Shown here piece after piece: positions 1 to 7,476 of a DNA stretch of 64,000 bases (the stretch's first letter is position 1; the number at the start of each line of letters is the position of its first letter). Source of the DNA: Paenibacillus sp. GM2 (GTDB taxonomy: Bacteria > Bacillota > Bacilli > Paenibacillales > Paenibacillaceae); NCBI RefSeq assembly GCF_900069005.2, contig NZ_LN831275.1, forward strand, positions 1 to 64,000. The letters run 5' to 3'. The translations under genes were made by a program, and so were the position numbers. Below the pieces are notes generated by a model that was not told the origin of the DNA, did not search any database, and worked only from the letters and a program-made list of their open reading frames with translations.

Positions 1-126
1 TACGTGTTACTCACCCGTCCGCCGCTAACCCTCTGGAGAGCAAGCTCTCCATTAAGTCCGCTCGACTTGCATGTATTAGGCACGCCGCCAGCGTTCGTCC
101 TGAGCCAGGATCAAACTCTCCAATAA
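1..126 (-). rRNA. 16S ribosomal RNA, 5' end (partial)
   Basis: Read on the minus strand, this is the 5' end of a bacterial 16S rRNA: the universal GAGAGTTTGATCCTGGCTCAG start region, then GGCGTGCCTAATACATGCAAG and GGTGAGTAACACGTA. The gene runs off the left edge, so only about the first 125 nt are present. The mature 5' end is placed near 126 by comparison with other 16S genes (TTTATTGGAGAG). The helix-6 loop is of low-GC Gram-positive type. The rrn operon is transcribed leftward, out of the window. Confidence 0.97.
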
Positions 127-276
127 AGTGTTGCTCATTGAAAAGAGCGATTAGCTCATTTTGAATCTGACTTATTTCTTAGATTTCACTTGACGTGAAA
201 CCCGCTCACTCGTTGTTCAGTTTTCAAAGATCAACTTCGTTTTTAGCGTCGCTGCGTTCTCAGCAGCAACTCTTAT

Positions 277-305
277 AATATATCATGTCCAGTTCATCAA
301 TGCAA
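277..305 (-). promoter_or_regulatory. Probable rrn promoter
   Basis: On the minus strand a TTGCAT (300-305) lies 17 bp upstream of TATATT (277-282), about 150 nt before the 16S 5' end. A second, weaker candidate is TTGACA (334-339) with an A-rich -10. Downstream is a leader with a TTTCAC/GTGAAA hairpin near 180-200 and the CTTTGAAAACTGAACAACGAG-like stretch typical of Bacillales rRNA leaders and spacers. The exact start site is not determined. Confidence 0.55.
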
Positions 306-419
306 GCATTATTTTTCTTTTCTTTTTAGAAGCTGTCAACAACGCTTCAAATTAACGACCGGACTAATAATGTACCACGGTTATTCGCCCATTACAACAC
401 GTAAAATATTCCAATTCCT

Positions 420-800
420 CTAAATAGCTATCCACCAAAACACACCGAATTTATCGATGAGATTAGAACAACACGGATTCCAATTACAAGAGCCGATGGG
501 ATCAATGACAGTGCCTCCATTGCTCAGTACATTATAAGCTTTGCGGACGGCTTCCTCAGTTCCCATATCGTATACATTAAATGCCATGGTCTGCCAAGTT
601 GTTTTTTTATGAACATCGCAATCTTTTGGCGCTTCACTCACTGCCATAAACAGCTCGCCATTTAAAGTCAATTCACAATGCGCATAAGCGTTCTGTGTTT
701 CATCCTTAATCTCCAGGCTTTTCTCTAATCCAAATGCTGAACAATACATATCAACCGCTTCGATACTTCCCCTTACATATGCTTGTGAGCTTATTTTCAT
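420..800 (-). CDS. VOC-superfamily PhnB-like protein
   Basis: The 126-residue product begins MKISSQAYV and has the layout of PhnB-like / 3-demethylubiquinone methyltransferase-like VOC proteins: an early AVDMYCSAFG helix, a central FMAVSEAP strand and a C-terminal FGVFWWIAI ending. These are small, dimeric metal- or non-metal-binding proteins of unclear substrate. The start at 800 is chosen over an in-frame ATG at 842 because GGGAGAGG lies 6-7 nt before it. The typical family length is 130-150, so it is complete or nearly so. It stands alone between the rrn leader and a decayed gene. The precise reaction cannot be inferred. Confidence 0.75.
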   Translation of the reverse strand: MKISSQAYVRGSIEAVDMYCSAFGLEKSLEIKDETQNAYAHCELTLNGELFMAVSEAPKDCDVHKKTTWQTMAFNVYDMGTEEAVRKAYNVLSNGGTVIDPIGSCNWNPCCSNLIDKFGVFWWIAI

Positions 801-871
801 TCTTCCTCTCCCTTCGATTATTTTCAATTCTCTTAAACACAAAATATTCCATATTCGTTATTATAACTCTA

Positions 872-1391
872 TTATACAGAATCGGGCCCAAATCCTGGTG
901 TTAATTTTGATACAGTTAACTGTTCACTAAGGCCAAAGTATTCACAGAAACTCACGATCCGACTCCATTTGGAAGGATCCACATCATTCGAGTTCACATC
1001 CATAAGAAGGGAATCTTCTATATGAACTTTTTCGATGCGTACTTCAATAGCAACCAGCGAGCTTGGTTCTTCGAATGGATGTAATCTCCACAAACCTGGC
1101 TTCTAGATGGACGAGGCACTCTTTGACACGTGGTGCATGAACTAGCTGTGTTGAAAGAGAGGTTAGCCATGCGGCGCCAAAATTATCCGCTTCGTACCTA
1201 TAACCTCTCATTGCTTTGAATTCTGACACCGGATTTTGCCCCTTTAATAGAGTCAACCGATCAATTGCAAGAGTTGAACCAACGGGATGGAAGATTAAGT
1301 ACACATTCGCCCCCCAAGGATCAAATTTTGAAAAAACCAAATGAAAGGCAGCTAATCCGAAACGATATACGCAATCGTTGTAATTATCCAT
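872..1391 (-). pseudogene. Flavin reductase family protein, truncated and frameshifted
   Basis: Two minus-strand frames together give the C-terminal two thirds of an NAD(P)H-flavin oxidoreductase-like protein. The first (about 1391-1090) holds AIDRLTLLKGQNPVSEFK, MRGYRYEADNFG and VKECLVHLEARFVE. The second (about 1080-872) continues with SLVAIEVRIEKVHIEDSLLMD, then DPSKWSRIVSFCEYFGL. A frameshift near 1080-1095 joins them. The N-terminal flavin-binding part is missing, and the 5' remnant runs into the 3' end of the traX-like gene, so a deletion probably removed it. Within the family such proteins are about 190-210 residues. Non-functional as it stands. Confidence 0.75.
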
Positions 1392-2074
1392 AAATGAGCC
1401 GGATAGAAAACATAGAAGAAATACTTCGCAAATCTAGAGTTGCTTCCTCTTTTACCATTATATATATACAAAAACGGGATAACGAAGATAAACATGAAGT
1501 CCGAATTAAATGCCAGCATTTCGATTGTTGTTAACACATCTCCGTAATTTACAAATGACATCAAGAACAAAATAAGCGATAAACATAAATAACCAATATT
1601 TCTGTATTTGTTTTTACCGTAGGTGAAATAGGTTATAAGCATAAACGGTAGAATGACCATGCCGCCTTCAGCTATCAATATTCCGACCGCCAGCAAAACA
1701 ACGGAGCAGATGAACCCCCATATTTTATTATTAATTCGGGTTAGTACTGTTAGCATGAATACACCGATAGCCAAGGTTAAAAATATGTTGTTATGAATGG
1801 CAATACCGCGATCCTCAAACATTAAGTTCAGCACATAGTTGCCTGCAAACATCATGACTGCCCATGAGAACAATCTTGTAAAATACTTTCTCAGATTGCT
1901 AGTATACATGAAACCTTCCACAGCGATATAAGCAAACCATACTCCAACCACTCTTGTGACAACATGGAAGATCATTACCCAAATTCCAGGTATAAAATAA
2001 GCGATATGATCCAGCACCATTAAACACGCCATAATTAATTTAATTTGAAATCCGTTAAGCCTCATTGTTTGCAT
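1352..2074 (-). CDS. TraX-like integral membrane protein
   Basis: A 240-residue, almost wholly hydrophobic protein with about seven to eight membrane segments. The start QIKLIMACLMVLDHIAYFIPG and the ending FYVFYPAHLWII match the TraX family (pfam05857). In F plasmid TraX N-acetylates pilin, while chromosomal homologues in Firmicutes are unassigned acyltransferase-like membrane proteins. The PAHL near the C terminus and the early LDH are the recognisable family positions. The start has AGGAG 8 nt upstream; an ATG four codons later is possible. Its 3' end overlaps the remnant of the flavin reductase gene. No operon partner is visible. Confidence 0.85.
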   Translation of the reverse strand: MQTMRLNGFQIKLIMACLMVLDHIAYFIPGIWVMIFHVVTRVVGVWFAYIAVEGFMYTSNLRKYFTRLFSWAVMMFAGNYVLNLMFEDRGIAIHNNIFLTLAIGVFMLTVLTRINNKIWGFICSVVLLAVGILIAEGGMVILPFMLITYFTYGKNKYRNIGYLCLSLILFLMSFVNYGDVLTTIEMLAFNSDFMFIFVIPFLYIYNGKRGSNSRFAKYFFYVFYPAHLWIITTIAYIVSD

Positions 2075-2220
2075 ATTGATCTCCTTTCTCCCTCTTTCCT
2101 CCTTATTGTTCTATATCGATTATAGTGATCTATGTAAAATCTTACGATCTACCCAACTTACACTAACATTACTTATTTGTAATAAAACATGTTATGGCCG
2201 TAAATCCCTTTGCTACATAA

Positions 2221-2252
2221 AAAAAGACGCAGTTTCCTACGTCCATCTTAAA
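2221..2252 (-). terminator. Weak rho-independent terminator after the DUF2200 gene
   Basis: On the minus strand GACG / CGTC pairs around a short loop and is followed by six T. It lies about 85 nt downstream of the DUF2200 stop. The stem is short, so the call is tentative. Confidence 0.4.
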
Positions 2253-2334
2253 AACAAATATTTGATTAACTAGCTTCATTCGATAAAATGACTTCATTTA
2301 TTTAGCTTTGCGCATTCACTTCGGTTTCTTTATA

Positions 2335-2685
2335 TTATTTCCGCAAAATCTTCTCCATTGCTTTTCCCTTGGCTAACTCATCGATCAGCTTATCCAAATA
2401 ACGAATTTCCCGCATCGTTGGTTCTTCGATGTCTTCCACACGGACACCACAGACCACGCCTTTGATCAACTCCCGCGAAGGATTTAGTTGGGGAGCATTC
2501 GCAAAAAAAGTCTCAAAGTCCGTCGTTTGTTCCAGTTGCCCTTCAAACTCTTCCTGGCTATACCCTGTCAACCAACGGATAATTTCATCAACCTCTGCTT
2601 TCGTACGCCCTTTTCTCTCCGCCTTCGTAACATAATGGGGATAGACACTTGCAACACTTGTTGTGAAAATCCGATGTTTGGTCAT
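2335..2685 (-). CDS. DUF2200 domain-containing protein
   Basis: A 116-residue soluble protein that is recognisable over its whole length as DUF2200: [20 protein letters not shown], then the [19 protein letters not shown] helix, [27 protein letters not shown] and the terminal [18 protein letters not shown]. The family is widespread in bacteria, is about 110-120 residues long, and has no established function; the fold is predicted to be helical. It is a single-gene unit with a weak terminator downstream. I see no truncation. The name is certain to the family level only. Confidence 0.9.
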   Translation of the reverse strand: MTKHRIFTTSVASVYPHYVTKAERKGRTKAEVDEIIRWLTGYSQEEFEGQLEQTTDFETFFANAPQLNPSRELIKGVVCGVRVEDIEEPTMREIRYLDKLIDELAKGKAMEKILRK

Positions 2686-3033
2686 GATTTGTCCTTTCCG
2701 TTCTATGCTTAGTTCTTAGTTCATAACTATCACGAATTTGTCTCTATATCAATGTTACTTCCTTCCGAAAGCCCCAATTCTTCCATCCCAAATCAACTTC
2801 CGACCTTCAGACTTACCATGACATGACTTATAGAAGTGCAGTGGAACAGTAAGGGTCTGCCGACAACTTCAAGACCAGACTTGGCCAAACAATAACGCTA
2901 AATTTCTATTTCGTCTCGGTAGCAACGCTATAGCCTTTACATATGTCGTACAAGCAAAATCAACATAGATCAATAACAGCTAATGGGATGCCTATACTCG
3001 TTTAATACCTAGGCTGTAGTAGAGAATCTGAAC
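2686..3033. other. Intergenic stretch with nothing recognisable
   Basis: This 348-nt gap between the DUF2200 gene and the dihydrouridine synthase gene contains no open frame with a ribosome binding site, no strong hairpin and no obvious repeat. The promoter of the DUF2200 gene should lie at its left end but no clear -35/-10 pair is seen. Confidence 0.5.
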
Positions 3034-4023
3034 TTAATTTTCGGGTTCCTCCACCCCATCATGCTCCTTGCTGTCAAATTCATCAAGCAGCGCACGCACT
3101 TCATTTGTTGACTTTGTATTCATTAGGTTATTTCTTAATTCACTTGCCCCTCGGAATCCGCGGACATAGATTTTGAAGAAGCGTTGAAGCGGGCTGAACG
3201 AACGTGGTTTCTGTCCCGAATACTCATCATAGAGATCCAGATGCAGCCGCAGCAGACCCAGCAATTCCTCACTGCTATGTTCCTTCGGCTCCTTCTCAAA
3301 AGCAAATGGATTATGAAAAATACCGCGCCCGATCATAATGCCATCCACACCATATTGCTCGGCGAGCCTCAGTCCGGTCTGACGGTCCGGGATGTCCCCG
3401 TTAATGGTTAGCAGAGTATCAGGGGCCACCTCATCACGAAGCTTTTTAATCTCCGGTATCAGTTCCCAATGAGCATCTACTTTACTCATTTCCTCTCTTG
3501 TACGCAGATGAATGGACAGATTCACAATGTCTTGCTTCAGGATATGGGTTAACCAGCCGCGCCATTCGTCTATGCTGCTGAAACCGAGCCTGGTTTTTAC
3601 ACTGACGGGCAATCCCCCGGCTTTGGCAGCCTGGATGATCTCCGCTGCGAGTTCGGGACGGCAGATCAGCCCGCTTCCCTTCCCGTTCTCTGCTACATTT
3701 GCTACAGGACAACCCATATTAATATCGATGCCCTTGAATCCTTCTTGCGCCATGCCGATGCTCATCTGACGGAAGTATTCCGGCTTATCTCCCCAGATGT
3801 GAGCCACAATGGGCTGTTCATCCTCTGTAAAAGTCAGACGCCCGCGCACAGCCTGGTTTCCCTCCGGGTGACAATAACTCTCTGTATTCGCAAACTCCGT
3901 AAAAAACACATCCGGTCTGCCCGCCTCACTGACGACATGGCGAAAAACAACATCCGTCACATCTTCCATCGGTGCCAGTATAAAAAAAGGCCGTGGCAAA
4001 TCACGCCAAAAATGTTCTGTCAT
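3034..4023 (-). CDS. dus: tRNA-dihydrouridine synthase
   Basis: A 329-residue FMN enzyme that reduces uridine to dihydrouridine in the D-loop or nearby positions of tRNA. The TIM-barrel landmarks are present in order: [11 protein letters not shown] (phosphate/FMN strand), FFTEFANTE, the catalytic-cysteine motif [17 protein letters not shown], the [10 protein letters not shown] helix, TINGDI and [12 protein letters not shown], followed by the C-terminal helical domain that grips tRNA. The start at 4023 is preferred to an in-frame ATG at 4062 because AGAGAGG lies correctly before it. Length and motifs are complete. It is transcribed toward the left, away from the island. Confidence 0.93.
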   Translation of the reverse strand: MTEHFWRDLPRPFFILAPMEDVTDVVFRHVVSEAGRPDVFFTEFANTESYCHPEGNQAVRGRLTFTEDEQPIVAHIWGDKPEYFRQMSIGMAQEGFKGIDINMGCPVANVAENGKGSGLICRPELAAEIIQAAKAGGLPVSVKTRLGFSSIDEWRGWLTHILKQDIVNLSIHLRTREEMSKVDAHWELIPEIKKLRDEVAPDTLLTINGDIPDRQTGLRLAEQYGVDGIMIGRGIFHNPFAFEKEPKEHSSEELLGLLRLHLDLYDEYSGQKPRSFSPLQRFFKIYVRGFRGASELRNNLMNTKSTNEVRALLDEFDSKEHDGVEEPEN

Positions 4024-4135
4024 ATCAAAAACCTCTCTATCAATACCAGGATAAATCTTCATCCCGAAAAATAAAAACTGCAGAAATGGGCTGTTGCTAT
4101 TGATAATAACAACGGCATGGAACCTTTGTTAATGA

Positions 4136-4192
4136 TTAACTCAAGTGCAGTGATGCTACGCTCTCCACATGCACCGTATGCGGGCAACGATC
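4136..4192 (-). pseudogene. C-terminal remnant of an RlmD/RumA-type RNA uracil methyltransferase
   Basis: Nineteen codons directly after an in-frame stop read DRCPHTVHVESVASLHLS, which resembles the conserved C terminus of class RlmCD/RumA methyltransferases (PHTxHxExV). The intact rlmD at 20265 ends similarly ([16 protein letters not shown]). The fragment lies just outside attL, so before the island inserted it would have been about 200 nt downstream of rlmD. It may be the last piece of a second, deleted paralogue. Because it is so short, chance cannot be excluded. Confidence 0.45.
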
Positions 4193-4297
4193 CCTTTATA
4201 ATACATTGTGTTATAGTATAAAGAAACCGTGCCAATTATAGGTTTTCTACAATCCTTTATCATCTTTTGTTATTAAATCCAACCCCATAACATCAAG

Positions 4298-4320
4298 TTT
4301 CACATCAATTTCACATCAAT
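4298..4320. repeat. attL, 23-bp direct repeat
   Basis: This is identical to 20157-20179, with the flanking bases differing on both sides. The core is itself two tandem copies of the 11-mer TTTCACATCAA followed by T, with a further partial copy (ACATCAAG) immediately to the left. It lies in the intergenic region between dus and rlmD, not in a tRNA gene. The stop codon of the small gene at 4311-4463 falls inside it. Confidence 0.9.
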
Positions 4321-4463
4321 TCATACTTCTTTCCCGTAAAGATTTCCGCTAGGGCTAATTTACATCGATCGGGCAAATCGGTTTTAAAGGGATCGATTAA
4401 AACCTTCTCACCATCAATCATTATATACTGCCCAACTAACTTTAATTTTTTCCGCATTGCCAT
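4311..4463 (-). CDS. Small hypothetical island protein
   Basis: A 50-residue product, MAMRKKLKLV..., with a basic start and an internal IMIDGEKVLIDP stretch followed by a short predicted helix (CKLALAEIF). The start at 4463 has AAGGAGG about 10 nt upstream; an alternative in-frame ATG at 4508 lacks a binding site. Its stop codon lies inside attL, so in the excised circular form the reading frame would be kept only if attP provides the same bases. It is the last of three small overlapping or adjacent minus-strand genes at the left end. I do not recognise a family. Confidence 0.6.
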   Translation of the reverse strand: MAMRKKLKLVGQYIMIDGEKVLIDPFKTDLPDRCKLALAEIFTGKKYELM

Positions 4464-4488
4464 CGTCCTACATCCTCCTTCGTAAAAT

Positions 4489-4626
4489 TCAAGCTTTATA
4501 AGTCCCATTCTTGACGGCCCTTTTTATAGCATCTGCACACAACTTATGTATAAAATCCTGGGTTTCTTGTGAGAACTGATTGATGTGTTTAGGACTACCG
4601 CTTCCTGGCTTTGGGTTGCTCGCTAT
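4489..4626 (-). CDS. Small island protein with apparent ATA start
   Basis: The frame reads ASNPKPGSGSPKHINQFSQ..., ending NGTYKA, after an ATA codon. A strong GGAGGG lies about 8 nt before that ATA, and the frame is closed by a stop 24 nt further upstream. No ATG, GTG or TTG is available at the 5' end. The sequence is well formed and follows the preceding small gene with overlap (4595). Either an ATG has mutated to ATA or translation starts at the rare ATA codon. The product would be 45 residues, hydrophilic, function unknown. Confidence 0.45.
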   Translation of the reverse strand: MASNPKPGSGSPKHINQFSQETQDFIHKLCADAIKRAVKNGTYKA

Positions 4627-4744
4627 GTTCTTGTCCCTCCTTGTTATTTAATCGATTGATTTCTTCTATATACTTTGGTAGCACTCTCCCGAGGAATTTA
4701 TATAAATTCTTCATAGCTTGTTCGGATGGTTGAATTGTATCCAT
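4595..4744 (-). CDS. Small hypothetical island protein
   Basis: A 49-residue product, MDTIQPSEQAMKNLYKFLG..., ending EQPKARKR: an acidic N-terminal part, one amphipathic helix (KFLGRVLPKYIEEINRLN) and a basic tail. An AGAGGTG lies about 13 nt before the ATG, a rather long spacing. The 3' end overlaps the next small frame by 32 nt, which is typical of packed phage genes. The gene lies directly downstream of the left copy of a 105-bp inverted repeat that also precedes int at the other end of the island. No family recognised. Confidence 0.6.
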   Translation of the reverse strand: MDTIQPSEQAMKNLYKFLGRVLPKYIEEINRLNNKEGQEHSEQPKARKR

Positions 4745-4838
4745 TTTGTATTAACAACACCTCTTAATTTATTTACTGTAATTATTATTTCTTATCAATC
4801 GAACTTTTTAAACCTTTAACTTATTCGTTTTTATAACT

Positions 4839-4943
4839 GGATTAAGGGGATAAAGGGGATTTAAAGGGGAAAGGCTTGATATATAAGGCTTTATAAGCTC
4901 TTCTTATTCCCGCAATTAATTCTGAATAAGTCGGGGGTTAAGT
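4839..4943 (+). repeat. Left copy of 105-bp imperfect inverted repeat
   Basis: The sequence from GGATTAAGGGG to GGGGGTTAA aligns without gaps to the reverse complement of 18716-18820, matching at roughly two thirds of positions. Both ends match best (GGATTAAGGGG...AAAGGGGA and TTCTGAATAAG). In both copies the GGATTAAGGGG end faces the start of a gene transcribed away from the repeat (the 4744 gene here, int there). A shared promoter or regulator-binding region is one explanation. Confidence 0.6.
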
Positions 4944-4998
4944 CTTAGCGACGGATAAATTTCCCGCAGATCTCAAACATAGGAGTGTATTGGAGACA

Positions 4999-5151
4999 AT
5001 GAATAAACGTTTAGAACCTTATGAAGAACAGGCACTGGAATTGATAGCTAAAGGTGTGAAGCTTTTGTATGACAAGAAGAACAAAAATAGTGTTCAAAAT
5101 AATAAGGAAGTCAATTTAAAGAACGAGAAGAAAGACAACGATCAGAAATAG
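4999..5151 (+). CDS. Small lysine-rich hypothetical protein
   Basis: A 50-residue product, MNKRLEPYEEQALELIAKG..., ending KNEKKDNDQK: one predicted amphipathic helix (residues 6-26) and a charged, probably disordered tail with LYDKKNKN. The ribosome binding site (AGGAG, with a second GGAG closer to the start) is good, and a hairpin with U-tract follows the stop within 25 nt. It is one of the few plus-strand genes of the island besides the repressor and int. It is too short for family assignment; coding is supported by the binding site and the terminator. Confidence 0.6.
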   Translation: MNKRLEPYEEQALELIAKGVKLLYDKKNKNSVQNNKEVNLKNEKKDNDQK

Positions 5152-5171
5152 TACCGGTTTAAAATAAACGT

Positions 5172-5210
5172 AAAAAAGCCCACCGACCATATAGGTAAGT
5201 GGGCTTGTTT
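5172..5210. terminator. Bidirectional rho-independent terminator
   Basis: AAGCCCAC (5176-5183) pairs with GTGGGCTT (5199-5206). Plus-strand reading is followed by TTGTTT, minus-strand reading by TTTTTT. It ends the small plus-strand gene at 4999-5151 and the DUF3800 gene coming from the right. Confidence 0.75.
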
Positions 5211-5295
5211 ATGAATTTACGAATTAAAAAGAGGCCCGGGTTAGCCCAGTCCCCTTTACTTGTTACTTCAATATTATAACCAAAGGGCAATTAAG

Positions 5296-6069
5296 TCAAT
5301 CCTCTTCTTGTTTAATTCTTTGGTAAGTTTGGGATGGAAAAGCCTTTAATCCATATCCCCAAAAATCCCCGTTTGATCTAGTGTAGAACTTAGGTTTGAT
5401 TTCTATGTATGATTGGTAACCTTTCGCTCTGCTGATTATTTTACGCGCAATGGGATAAATAATTAGATCGGTAAGCTGATTCCCGTTCTCGTTATTTATT
5501 TTTGGAATAAACTCCAGGTCAGTGATGCAACTTTTAAATTCAGCGCTAGATATATTTTTGTTGCCAAATTCCATCAATCTCTTAAATACATTGTACAGCC
5601 TTTCATTATCAGCATCTTCTCTTGATTCTGCTATAAGTAATGCTTTGTTCCCACTCCCTTTAAAATAAAAATAAAGCCTCTCCATAACAAATTCTAAAGT
5701 TAATACATACGGATTTGCAGGAGCTGCATATGTTCTGAAGTGGTCTGATTTGTTGATTCCGGCGGCGATTATTTTATAATCAAGTCCGCTTACAAATCCC
5801 GTTATATCATCAAGAAAGTGGGTTCTAATTTCACGATCGCGCAGTATATTAAACATTCCCCTCTGTTTTCTTATATCAACAGAATGGAAAATAATATTTC
5901 TATGTTTCCAATACTTATACTTAATCCCATCCATAGTAGGATTAACTAAGTTGTAATAGTATTCCCTTTCAAAAATGACGCTACCTAAAGCAAAAACAGG
6001 GAACTGAAGATCAATATGTTGCATGCTATGGTCTCCAGACTCATCCAGAAAAGCTATGTGAGTATGCAT
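5296..6069 (-). CDS. DUF3800 domain-containing protein (island cargo)
   Basis: A 257-residue protein with the family signature near the N terminus, IAFLDESGDHS (residues 5-15), followed by FALGSVIF and IIFHSVDIR, and later a conserved LTDLIIYPIARKI helix. DUF3800 proteins are widespread, often next to mobile elements; the acidic DESG motif and fold suggest an RNase H-like enzyme, but activity is unproven. The start has GGGGTGA 5-6 nt upstream. It lies at the end of the island behind its own presumed promoter, separated from the structural cassette by a terminator and an IS. Such a position is typical of accessory cargo, possibly anti-phage, which is inference. Confidence 0.85.
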   Translation of the reverse strand: MHTHIAFLDESGDHSMQHIDLQFPVFALGSVIFEREYYYNLVNPTMDGIKYKYWKHRNIIFHSVDIRKQRGMFNILRDREIRTHFLDDITGFVSGLDYKIIAAGINKSDHFRTYAAPANPYVLTLEFVMERLYFYFKGSGNKALLIAESREDADNERLYNVFKRLMEFGNKNISSAEFKSCITDLEFIPKINNENGNQLTDLIIYPIARKIISRAKGYQSYIEIKPKFYTRSNGDFWGYGLKAFPSQTYQRIKQEED

Positions 6070-6220
6070 TTTGTCACCCCGAAAAATATGATGATTCTAT
6101 CCTACCATATTTTCCCTCGCATCCATAGGATTAAAGATATTAATAGAACAAAAAAAGCCCCGAGAGCTATTAAGGGACTGACCCCCGTTTGTGAGACAGG
6201 GATCAAAACACCTTACAAGT

Positions 6221-7009
6221 TTAGGCAGCCAGTCGTCGGTAATCTACCGGTGACTGGTTGTTTAGTTTTGTTTGAATGCGAATTGAGTTATAGTAAAAGA
6301 TGTAGTCTCGAACGGTCTGCTCGACGATTGCCGTCGTCGTACAGGTTAAACCTTCGAGATAGAACGTTTCAGACTTTAGCGTGGAATGAAACGATTCGAT
6401 GGGGGCATTATCAGCGGGCGTACCCTTGCGGGACATGCTCATGGTAATGCCTTTTCCCTTTACAGCTTCTTGATACGCCTGGGATGTGTAGACGCTGCCT
6501 TGATCGCTATGGAGTATTGCGCCTCGTAGAGATGGCAACTGACGGAGTGTGTCAAGCACAAATGTAGTGTCCTGCTTGTCAGCTATACTGTATGCCACAA
6601 TCTCTCCGTTAAACAAGTCTAAAATACTCGACAGATACAACATTTTCCCACCATACGGCAAATAGGTAATGTCCGTCACGAGTTTTTGCATAGGTGCATC
6701 GGCTTCAAACTGTCGCTTTAACAGATGGTCCGCGATATGTACTGGTTGCCCTGTAGGTTTCCGTTTCTTGGTTTTGACACGACATTGCAGCCCTTCACGC
6801 TGCATGATCCGTTGCACGCGTTTGTGGTTTACCTTGTCCTCTCTCTGAAGCAAGGCAGTTATTTTTCGGTATCCATAACGATATTTATGCTGTATACATA
6901 GTTCGCGAATTTTCTCTACCATGTGGTCCTCAGGTCGGTTCTCATATTCGGCCCTCCAGCGATAATAAGTGGCGCGAGGGACACCTATCCATTCACACGC
7001 TTGTTTCAC
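6221..7009 (-). CDS. IS3-family transposase OrfB (DDE integrase domain)
   Basis: A 262-residue integrase core with an HTH_21-like start (MKQACEWIGVPRATYYRWR), YRYGYRKITALL, then the catalytic triad: D in LVTDITYLP, D in ILHSDQGSVYT and E in NAPIESFHSTLKSE. The C-terminal YYNSIRIQTKLN...SPVDYR is the usual IS3 ending. The same frame stays open upstream to the A-AAA-AAG run at 7084-7090, so the working product is probably an OrfAB fusion made by -1 frameshifting. The motif triad is complete, suggesting an active enzyme. Confidence 0.93.
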   Translation of the reverse strand: MKQACEWIGVPRATYYRWRAEYENRPEDHMVEKIRELCIQHKYRYGYRKITALLQREDKVNHKRVQRIMQREGLQCRVKTKKRKPTGQPVHIADHLLKRQFEADAPMQKLVTDITYLPYGGKMLYLSSILDLFNGEIVAYSIADKQDTTFVLDTLRQLPSLRGAILHSDQGSVYTSQAYQEAVKGKGITMSMSRKGTPADNAPIESFHSTLKSETFYLEGLTCTTTAIVEQTVRDYIFYYNSIRIQTKLNNQSPVDYRRLAA

Positions 7010-7044
7010 ACTAACTTCGCTCCGAACAGACTCGACCCACTCTA

Positions 7045-7365
7045 CTACGATCCTTGACGAAACCTCCTCTCGAGCTCCCTGTACTTTTTTAGCAGATCTA
7101 CTTGTTGTTTCAGAAACCGGTTTTCAGCTTTTACCCTCTCTAACTCCGAAGTATATTCGGGTCCTTTGCCATAGCTGTATTGTTTACCTACGGGCTGCTC
7201 TAACCGGTTCCACTCCCCATTCCGATGCCATCTCATCCAAGTTTTCAATTGTGTCTTGTTTCGTATGTTTAACTGCTCCATGACTTCCTTCACCGGTATA
7301 CCAGCCAGTCTCATTTCAATAGCTTTCATTTTAACTTCTAATGGATAACTTACTCTTGTTGCCAA
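7045..7365 (-). CDS. IS3-family transposase OrfA (HTH protein)
   Basis: About 106 residues starting LATRVSYPLEVKMKAIEMRL at a TTG codon with GGAGGTG 8 nt upstream; a longer in-frame start at 7443 lies in the terminal repeat and is unlikely. Residues 10-50 form the helix-turn-helix that binds the IS ends (GIPVKEVMEQLNIRNKTQLKTWMRWH). The C-terminal leucine-zipper-like helix is ERVKAENRFLKQQVDLLKK. The AAAAAAG slippage sequence follows directly in the LKK codons. The frame overlaps OrfB in the -1 register, the standard IS3 layout. Confidence 0.88.
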   Translation of the reverse strand: MATRVSYPLEVKMKAIEMRLAGIPVKEVMEQLNIRNKTQLKTWMRWHRNGEWNRLEQPVGKQYSYGKGPEYTSELERVKAENRFLKQQVDLLKKYRELERRFRQGS

Positions 7366-7476
7366 CGCAAAAACACCTCCAAGGTTGTCTCCATATCTTA
7401 CGACATGGTTGCATTCTCTTGAAGGTGTTTTAATTTGTCTCACATTATGGGGTCAGTTCCTTAACTCCCAGGGCTT

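Larger units (their letters stand above)
6174..7460 (-). mobile_element. IS3-family insertion sequence (1287 bp)
   Basis: The terminal inverted repeats are GGGACTGACCCC...TGTGAGACA on the left and GGAACTGACCCC...TGTGAGACA on the right. Flanking TTAA on both sides is the likely 4-bp target duplication. Two overlapping frames encode OrfA (HTH) and OrfB (DDE integrase). A run of six A followed by G in the OrfA end gives the usual slippage site for an OrfAB fusion. It appears intact. Confidence 0.9.
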
